From an uncultured Neomegalonema sp. (GTDB taxonomy: Bacteria > Pseudomonadota > Alphaproteobacteria > Rhodobacterales > Rhodobacteraceae), in the NCBI GenBank assembly GCA_937990185.1, contig CALKBI010000005.1:1-64000 (forward strand): DNA of 64,000 nt, written 5' to 3'. Every line of letters starts with the position of its first letter. Within the stretch, counting starts at the first letter, position 1. The notes beneath the pieces were generated by a model. It was not told where the DNA came from. It saw only the letters and a program-made list of their open reading frames with translations, and ran no database searches. Both the position numbers and the translations under genes were made by a program. Positions 55,698 through 64,000 of this stretch are shown here, piece after piece.

Positions 55698-55779
55698 AGT
55701 CGATCCGTCAGTATGAGAAGGCGGCATCTTTATCATGATGTCCGGTATCGCATCACATATGGAACCTATGACCCTCAAC

Positions 55780-55808
55780 AAAAAACGGCCCCGCAAAATA
55801 CGGAGCCG
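55780..55808 (-). terminator. Rho-independent terminator for the repeat-protein gene
   Basis: On the minus strand CGGCTCCG, loop TATTTTG, CGGGGCCG (one G-T pair), then TTTTTTG. It lies 28 bp past the stop of the Val/Thr/Glu repeat gene and insulates the M24 gene. Confidence 0.85.
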
Positions 55809-55836
55809 CTATGAGACCTAAGAATATATTCTTGAA

Positions 55837-56796
55837 TTAATCGATGCGGCCTCTGCCACCCTTACCTCTTCCATGGTGAGGACGGTGAGGACGATGGACA
55901 CCGTGCGGACGATGAGGGCGATGTGGACGTTTTACGCCGCGTCCGTTTCCACGACCCTGATTGATAACCGTGACATTGTTGTTGATGCGGCTACCACCGC
56001 CACCAAAGAAGCCACCACCAAAGAACCCGCCGCCATAGAAGCTCGGGAAGAATGTCGGCTGATAGATCGGCGCAGGTTGCTGAACGACCTGAGGAGCTTG
56101 AATAATTTGTGGCGCCTGATGAACTGGGGGAGGCGTGATATTGATGATCGTGCGAGTCGCCGTTGCTGGTACAGCCACGGTTTCATAAACCGTTCTCGGG
56201 CGCAGTTGATATGTCGTGGTTGGAACATTCTCAACGACAGTACGGGTGCGCGATTCCATCACAGTGGTTTCTACGTCTTCAAAGACGGTTTCCATTTCTG
56301 TACGGAATTCCGTTTTCTCGACAGTTTCTGTGATTGTTTCAGGAACCAGCCGGGTGACTTCGCGAGGAACTTCCTTCGTGCGTGTGCGCTCGACTTGTTT
56401 GTAAACAGTCACCGGTACGGTTTCGAAGTAGACCTCTTCTACGGTTTCCATAACCGTTTCGGTAACTTCTTTATTGACGGTGCGTTCGACTTCTTCCGTT
56501 GTTGTAAACGGAACCTGACGTTCGACCTGACGCTCAACCCGCTCAGTTTTCGTTACAGGAAACTGCTCCGTGATGGTGCGTTTAACTTGTTGATTTGTTG
56601 TGACGGGAACACGGTCATAAACGGTTTTAGCAACCTGTTGGGTTGTCGTCGTAGGATGCTGTATTGTGGTGGTTGATGTCGTCGTCCCTTGATGCGACGA
56701 GCAAGTCGTATGGACTGCTTCACAACTGGCATAAGCAGACGTACCGCCCATCCCAAAACTCATCAACGCGGCGAGCGCTACTCTTTTTGCAAACAT
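55837..56796 (-). CDS. secreted Val/Thr/Glu beta-repeat protein with Gly/Phe-rich and Arg-Pro-His-rich tail
   Basis: 319 residues from the ATG at 56796 (GGAAG upstream). A signal peptide, MFAKRVALAALMSFGMGGTSAYA, precedes a short Cys/Thr-rich piece. Residues about 53-215 repeat short alternating Val/Thr units (VPVTTNQQVKRTI, VPVTVYKQVERT, VPETITETVEKT), a beta-strand-like pattern similar to repeats in planctomycete surface proteins. A Pro/Gln segment follows, then Gly/Phe-rich GGGFFGGGFFGGGG (255-268) and a tail with repeated Arg-Pro-His (289-307). No known domain. A cell-surface or envelope structural role, perhaps metal- or polyanion-binding through the His/Arg tail, is inference. Monocistronic. 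Confidence 0.82.
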   Translation of the reverse strand: MFAKRVALAALMSFGMGGTSAYASCEAVHTTCSSHQGTTTSTTTIQHPTTTTQQVAKTVYDRVPVTTNQQVKRTITEQFPVTKTERVERQVERQVPFTTTEEVERTVNKEVTETVMETVEEVYFETVPVTVYKQVERTRTKEVPREVTRLVPETITETVEKTEFRTEMETVFEDVETTVMESRTRTVVENVPTTTYQLRPRTVYETVAVPATATRTIINITPPPVHQAPQIIQAPQVVQQPAPIYQPTFFPSFYGGGFFGGGFFGGGGSRINNNVTVINQGRGNGRGVKRPHRPHRPHGVHRPHRPHHGRGKGGRGRID

Positions 56797-57161
56797 TGAA
56801 ACTTCCATCCTCGTATCTCTCACAATCTCACAATCAGGTGACCAAGTCCCCCTTCATAATAATGATTGTGACACGAAATGAGACGATTTGGGAAAAAAAA
56901 AGGATATCTCCCCCTAATTGCTTCCTAAATTGAACCAGAATAGGATAGAAAAAGTTAAAATTATAAAGAGTGTTTGTTAGAAAGCTCAGGCTTCACAACC
57001 GTCTAAATATCATAGATCGTACGATTTATTGAACTGCATCTAACGAATTCGTGAAAAACGTGTATTGAAAAATTTACACTGCAAAATCGTCAATACAGGT
57101 TGTGGTTGTCGTATTAGACGCCCGAACTTGATTCCCGAACGATTCACAAACGACGTACACT
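56797..57161. other. AT-rich intergenic region with two 10-bp palindromes
   Basis: First part of a 592-bp gap. It should contain the promoter of the repeat-protein gene. Two perfect palindromes, ATCGTACGAT (57016-57025) and ACGAATTCGT (57043-57052), lie 17 bp apart, followed by GTGTA/TACAC about 10 bp apart near 57060-57080. They look like binding sites, but I cannot name the factor. No RNA gene recognised. Confidence 0.4.
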
Positions 57162-57302
57162 GTGGAGGCACATTTCGCATTAACCAACACGACGGCAACG
57201 GAACGGATTAACGCAATCCTGCAAGATAAATTTTATCAGATGGCGGCGAGCTGGATTATGGATGGTTTCCGCGCCACCAGCCGTTGGTGGTTCGACAGCT
57301 AA
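57162..57302 (+). CDS. candidate 46-residue protein
   Basis: A GTG-initiated frame of 46 codons ending in TAA, followed 10 bp later by a terminator hairpin. The predicted peptide, starting MEAHFALTNTTATERINAIL and ending RATSRWWFDS, has a plausible amphipathic helix (TERINAILQDKFYQMAASWIM) and a Trp-rich end; such composition is unlikely in random AT-rich DNA. Against it: no ATG start and no clear Shine-Dalgarno before the GTG. No family recognised. Confidence 0.4.
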   Translation: MEAHFALTNTTATERINAILQDKFYQMAASWIMDGFRATSRWWFDS

Positions 57303-57312
57303 AATCTATAAC

Positions 57313-57338
57313 GGGGAAGCGTCATGCGCCTCCCCTTT
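57313..57338 (+). terminator. Rho-independent terminator after the candidate small gene
   Basis: GGGGAAGCG (57313-57321), loop TCATG, CGCCTCCCC (57327-57335), one A-C mismatch, then TTT. It points along the plus strand; the convergent phoX gene ends 51 bp further on. Confidence 0.65.
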
Positions 57339-57388
57339 CATATTAAATGCTGACCGGCGAAAGTTATCTCCCGATTTTTGCCGGAGAG

Positions 57389-59275
57389 TCAGCCAATCAC
57401 TGCGCCGTCGTCGCGGGTCACAGCGACGACTCCTGAACGCGGCACAGTGTCGCCACCTCCCGGCCAATGACTGTCGTATCCTTTTTCGCCCGGATGCTGG
57501 ATGCCAACAAACATCGTTCGTCTGTCCGGCGAGAAACTCAGCCCCGTGACTTCGCACGCCAACGGCCCAACGAGGAACCGCCGGATTTCTCCGGTATCCG
57601 GATCAGCGGCAAGCATCTGGTTATTACCCTGACCTTCAAAGTCTTCTTTGTTGCCATAGTTCCCATCGGTCTGAATCCAGAGGATACCATTATTATCGAA
57701 GGCAATGCCGTCGGGAGAATTGAACATATTGCCAGCGTTCACATTCCCTGATCCAGCTCGATTATCGCTATGCACAGCGGGGTTACCGGCCAAGACAAAG
57801 ATATTCCATTCAAAACCTTCCGCTGTGTGATCTCCGCGATCCGGAGTCCAGCGGACGATCTGTCCATACTTATTGCCTTCGCGCGGATTAGCGCCACCGA
57901 CCGGCGTGGCATCACCGCCTGCATTCGGCTTGATGCCCCGGTTTTTATTGTTGGTCAGAGCCACATAAATCTCGGCACGATTTGGATGTGAGGTCACCCA
58001 TTCAGGCCGATCCATCGTCGTGGCACGCACTTTTGAACCGGCCATACGCGTATTCACTGCAATTTCTGCGGCGCTCATTTGCGTCGTTTCAGGCGTCAAA
58101 GCCATCCACTTACCGCGCCCATTCTCATAGAATTTCGCGGCATAAAGCGTGCCTTTGTTGAGCAGCTGTGACGTGTCGCCGCCCACCGCATAGGACTCAT
58201 CAGAGACAAAACGATAGACAAACTCACCGCGCTCATCATCGCCCATATAGACAACAACACGGCCATCGCCATTGATCACAACTTCGGCGTTCTCATGCTT
58301 GAAACGGCCCAACGCAGTGCGCTTTATCGGCGTCGAATACGGATCGGACGGATCAATCTCGACGACATAACCATTACGGTTAGACTCGTTTGGCTCTTTC
58401 GCGATGTCAAAACGATCCTCAATCTGCGCCCAACCATAGCCCCAGTCTTTGACACCGATGCCATAGCGTTTCTTTTCGCCTGAAATCTCAATGTCAGGAT
58501 CGGAAGAACTGTAATAACCGTTGAAGTTCTCTTCGCAGGCCAAATATGTGCCCCAGGGAGTCTCGCCATTTGCACAGTTATTCCAAGTGCCTCGGGTGAG
58601 TGTCCCGTTGGGGTCCGCGCTGGTTTTGACAAGATCACTGCCCGCCGCCGGTCCTTCGATCTTCATTTCCGTTTGCGGTGTGATCCGCCGGTTATAGGGG
58701 CTGTCTTTTACCGGCGTCCATTTGCCCTCGTTCTGCGTCAGCTCAACAACAGTAACACCATGCGCTAACATTCCTTTGAGCACATCATCATCGGTTTCGG
58801 GCAGTTTCGACTCGCGATGCGCATTGGCAATGTCGCGGTTTACATATTCCTGATTGATGACCAGCACCGTGCGGCCATCAATCGTAAAGACAGTCATGCC
58901 GTCATTATTATCCCCGAAAGCCATCGCTTGCTGTTCAGGTGTGCCGCGCACAGACCAATCGAATTCAGGCGCGTTCGACCAGAGCGGATCGCCCCAATTC
59001 ACGACCGAATGCGCGCTAAATCCTGTTGGGACAGTGACAGTATCCGCCGTGGTCGCGGCAACTTGCTCAAACCCAAAGCGCCCGGCTGCGCTGGCCGGTT
59101 TTCCAAATCCTGCAGCTCCGGTTACGAATGTCGCCGTTCCCATGGCCATGACATTCATAAAGCCACGGCGGGAGATTGCATTTTCGACAATCGCATCGAA
59201 ATCATTCTCTTCCGGGCGCGGGTATTCTATTTCGTCAAAGTCATCAAACGAGGGAGCGTCGTCAAAATCTTTCAT
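57389..59275 (-). CDS. phoX: PhoX-type alkaline phosphatase (DUF839), Tat-exported
   Basis: Calcium/iron-dependent alkaline phosphatase that releases phosphate from organic esters outside the cytoplasm. 628 residues. The twin-arginine signal SRRGFMNVMAMGTATFVTGAAG sits unusually deep (about residue 36) after an acidic leader, as is usual for PhoX. Family blocks: SVVNWGDPLW, NQEYVNRD, GTWNNCANGETPWGTYLACEENFNGYY, GRFKHENAEVVI, VYMGDDERGEFVYRFV, and SPDGIAFDNNGILWIQTDGN with a C-terminal FVGIQHPGE. The start is ATG 59275 or the GTG before it, both behind AAGGA. Pho regulation is likely on general grounds; only a weak Pho-box half site is visible upstream. Confidence 0.93.
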   Translation of the reverse strand: MKDFDDAPSFDDFDEIEYPRPEENDFDAIVENAISRRGFMNVMAMGTATFVTGAAGFGKPASAAGRFGFEQVAATTADTVTVPTGFSAHSVVNWGDPLWSNAPEFDWSVRGTPEQQAMAFGDNNDGMTVFTIDGRTVLVINQEYVNRDIANAHRESKLPETDDDVLKGMLAHGVTVVELTQNEGKWTPVKDSPYNRRITPQTEMKIEGPAAGSDLVKTSADPNGTLTRGTWNNCANGETPWGTYLACEENFNGYYSSSDPDIEISGEKKRYGIGVKDWGYGWAQIEDRFDIAKEPNESNRNGYVVEIDPSDPYSTPIKRTALGRFKHENAEVVINGDGRVVVYMGDDERGEFVYRFVSDESYAVGGDTSQLLNKGTLYAAKFYENGRGKWMALTPETTQMSAAEIAVNTRMAGSKVRATTMDRPEWVTSHPNRAEIYVALTNNKNRGIKPNAGGDATPVGGANPREGNKYGQIVRWTPDRGDHTAEGFEWNIFVLAGNPAVHSDNRAGSGNVNAGNMFNSPDGIAFDNNGILWIQTDGNYGNKEDFEGQGNNQMLAADPDTGEIRRFLVGPLACEVTGLSFSPDRRTMFVGIQHPGEKGYDSHWPGGGDTVPRSGVVAVTRDDGAVIG

Positions 59276-59321
59276 CACGAGTATCCTTCTTGAGATTAGA
59301 TCTTTGCCATAACTGCCTAGC

Positions 59322-59339
59322 GTGACAGTTTTGTCTCAA
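59322..59339 (-). promoter_or_regulatory. weak candidate Pho box upstream of phoX
   Basis: Read on the minus strand, TTGAGACAAAACTGTCAC contains one good PhoB half-site (CTGTCAC, 59322-59328) four bases after a poor one. It lies about 50 bp before the phoX start, a sensible position, but the second half matches badly. Confidence 0.25.
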
Positions 59340-59499
59340 GCCCGCCCAGCGCCCCGAATTGTGGTGGCGTTCGGCTGCCCGGACCCTTTAAAGCCTATGC
59401 CTTCTGTTCCGGGTAAAAAAGGGGAAAATCACGATGCATGACATCGCGCGCTGATCGCTTTATACCCCTCTCAATACCCGAGCAACCAAGGCCAAACCC

Positions 59500-60807
59500 A
59501 TGCACGACATCCGCTTAATCCGCGAAGACGCAGCCGCTTTTGACGCCGCCCTTGCACGTCGCAAAGTCGACCCGCAATCAGCATCTCTGCTCGCCTTGGA
59601 CGAAAAGCGCCGCGCGCTTGTGACGCAATCCGAAACGCTACTGGCAGAACGGAACGCTGCCTCGAAACAAGTTGGCGCAGCAAAAGCCAAAGGCGATGAT
59701 GCAGAGTTCGAACGGCTCCGCGCGCTGGTTTCAGAGAATAAAGATAAAATTGCCGCGCTAGAGGCTGAAACAGCCGAGGCCGACTCCGCGCTGCGGGATG
59801 CATTGATGCAGCTACCGAATCTGCCAAACGCCGATATCCCCGACGGTGCGGATGAAGCCGATAATGTTGAAGATAAGACATGGGGAACACCGCCCAGTTT
59901 CAGCTTTGAGCCAAAGCAGCATTTCGACCTTGGCGAAGCGATGGGCTGCATGGATTTTGAAACCGCTGGCAAATTGTCAGGCGCGCGGTTCATGTTGCTC
60001 TCGGGTGCGCTGGCCCGCCTGCACCGGGCGCTCGCACAGTTCATGCTCGATACGCATGTTGATAAGAATGACCTGACCGAAGTCTGGACGCCGGTACTGG
60101 TGCGCGATGAAGCCATGCTCGGCACTGGGCAACTTCCGAAATTCGCCGAGGATAGCTATCGCACAACGAATGGATGGTGGCTCATTCCCACGGCAGAGGT
60201 CACATTGACCAATACCGTTGCGGGAGAGATCGTTGACGAAGCCGCCCTGCCCCGCCGCCTGACCGCACACACACAATGTTTCCGCTCAGAAGCAGGCAGT
60301 GCAGGCAAGGATACGCGCGGGATGCTGCGCCAGCACCAGTTTGAAAAAGTCGAGATGGTGACTATCAGTAAACCGGACGACTCCGATGCCGAATTAGAGC
60401 GGATGCGCGGCTGTGCCGAAGGCATCTTAGAAGCACTCGGCCTTGCCTATCGCACAGTTGTGCTCTGCACCGGCGATATGGGCTTTGGTGCACGCAAAAC
60501 CTATGACATCGAAGTCTGGATGCCGGGGCAGGACAGCTATCGCGAAATATCCAGTTGCTCCACTTGTGGGGATTTCCAAGCCCGCCGGATGAACGCGCGC
60601 TGGCGTCCGGCCCCTGTAGATGGCGGCAAAGCAGGCAAGCCCGAATACGTTCATACCCTAAACGGGTCCGGCCTTGCAGTGGGCCGTTGCCTGATTGCTG
60701 TGATGGAAAACGGCCAACAGGAAGATGGCTCTATCGCTATCCCCGAAGTCCTACAAAAATATATGGGCGGCGCGAGCCGGATTGGTGCGGATGGCGCGCT
60801 GGTGTAA
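59500..60807 (+). CDS. serS: seryl-tRNA synthetase
   Basis: Class II aminoacyl-tRNA synthetase charging tRNA-Ser, also the entry to Sec-tRNA. 435 residues. The N-terminal coiled-coil arm (about 30-105, [23 protein letters not shown]) binds the tRNA variable arm. Motif 2 is [29 protein letters not shown] and motif 3 is [35 protein letters not shown]. The upstream gap (59276-59499) holds promoters for serS and phoX; I see no T-box or other leader. Converges on gyrB across 190 bp with no clear terminator. Confidence 0.98.
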   Translation: MHDIRLIREDAAAFDAALARRKVDPQSASLLALDEKRRALVTQSETLLAERNAASKQVGAAKAKGDDAEFERLRALVSENKDKIAALEAETAEADSALRDALMQLPNLPNADIPDGADEADNVEDKTWGTPPSFSFEPKQHFDLGEAMGCMDFETAGKLSGARFMLLSGALARLHRALAQFMLDTHVDKNDLTEVWTPVLVRDEAMLGTGQLPKFAEDSYRTTNGWWLIPTAEVTLTNTVAGEIVDEAALPRRLTAHTQCFRSEAGSAGKDTRGMLRQHQFEKVEMVTISKPDDSDAELERMRGCAEGILEALGLAYRTVVLCTGDMGFGARKTYDIEVWMPGQDSYREISSCSTCGDFQARRMNARWRPAPVDGGKAGKPEYVHTLNGSGLAVGRCLIAVMENGQQEDGSIAIPEVLQKYMGGASRIGADGALV

Positions 60808-60979
60808 TCAGCGAAAGCTAATCCCTAAAAAATAAAGCCGCTTTCGGGCGCACGTTAAACAAACTGTTCAGCATCGCGCCGGGCGCATACCGGCGGCAAG
60901 CGCAGGGTTAAAGTCGTTTGGTAATACGCTACGCCGATGCACCTGCCGCGCGTCGTCCGGTCTAGGGATAAGATCGGAC

Positions 60980-60997
60980 GCAATCGCTATGCGATTG

Positions 60998-60998
<1 letters not shown>
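60980..60998. repeat. 8-bp hairpin at the 3' end of gyrB
   Basis: GCAATCGC, loop TAT, GCGATTGC, ending on the last base of the gyrB stop codon. No T-run follows, so it is a weak terminator or an mRNA 3'-end stabiliser at most. Confidence 0.35.

Positions 60999-64000
<3,002 letters not shown>

Noticed and set aside
55873-56676. 267-codon open frame on the plus strand
   Set aside because: Antisense to the Val/Thr/Glu repeat protein; lacks a signal peptide or domain, while the minus strand has a signal peptide and terminator.

Overview
The window looks like chromosomal DNA of an alphaproteobacterium, probably a marine, moderate-GC relative of the Caulobacterales/Maricaulales/Hyphomonadaceae group. 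The evidence is gene order: a DivL-like kinase, TsaE-AmgK fusion, MurU, AddB, AddA, TrxA block; hrcA-grpE divergent from rph-rdgB-hemW; DUF952-pyrD; RegB/SenC/RegA-type redox regulators; and Tat-exported PhoX. I could not run a search, so the taxon is an inference. I see no prophage, insertion sequence, CRISPR array, tRNA or rRNA.

Layout. 1-6447: fatty-acyl oxidation cluster (FadB/FadJ cut by the left edge, thiolase, GST, large acyl-CoA dehydrogenase, MerR regulator). 6624-10536: an acidic membrane-anchored protein of unknown function, two overlapping hotdog thioesterases and a MATE exporter. 10494-16475: pyrD and DUF952; an ICMT-like membrane methyltransferase overlapping a degenerate EAL protein; an HD-domain oxygenase paired with a phytanoyl-CoA dioxygenase-like enzyme (a PhnY/PhnZ-like arrangement). 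16600-17718: outer-membrane barrel with a His-rich octapeptide repeat.

17937-29553: trxA, addA, addB, murU, tsaE-amgK and the DivL-like pseudokinase, all on the minus strand with touching ends, linking recombination repair, tRNA t6A synthesis, cell-wall recycling and cell-cycle control. 29624-39923: RegB, SCO/SenC and, 8 kb away, RegA; between them lie orphan SoeB/SoeC-like electron-transfer subunits without a molybdenum catalytic subunit, an alpha/beta hydrolase, moaC-moeA, a metallophosphoesterase and an SDR.

39958-46144: an EamA transporter and nuoABCDEF with a small membrane protein before nuoF; the operon stops after nuoF with no nuoG-N in the window. 46384-54506: small secreted proteins, a PaaK-like ligase with a thioesterase, an AAA ATPase, grpE-hrcA, rph-rdgB-hemW. 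54549-64000: a metal-ligand-less M24 protein, an unusual Val/Thr/Glu-repeat secreted protein, a 592-bp intergenic region with a candidate 46-residue gene, phoX, serS, gyrB and a LysE transporter cut by the right edge.

The best candidates for something undescribed are the PhyH/HD-oxygenase pair (metal ligands kept, but PhnZ substrate-gating residues apparently missing), the DivL-like kinase with Gln at the phospho-acceptor position, the methyltransferase/EAL pair, and the SoeBC-like genes with a hydrolase in place of SoeA.
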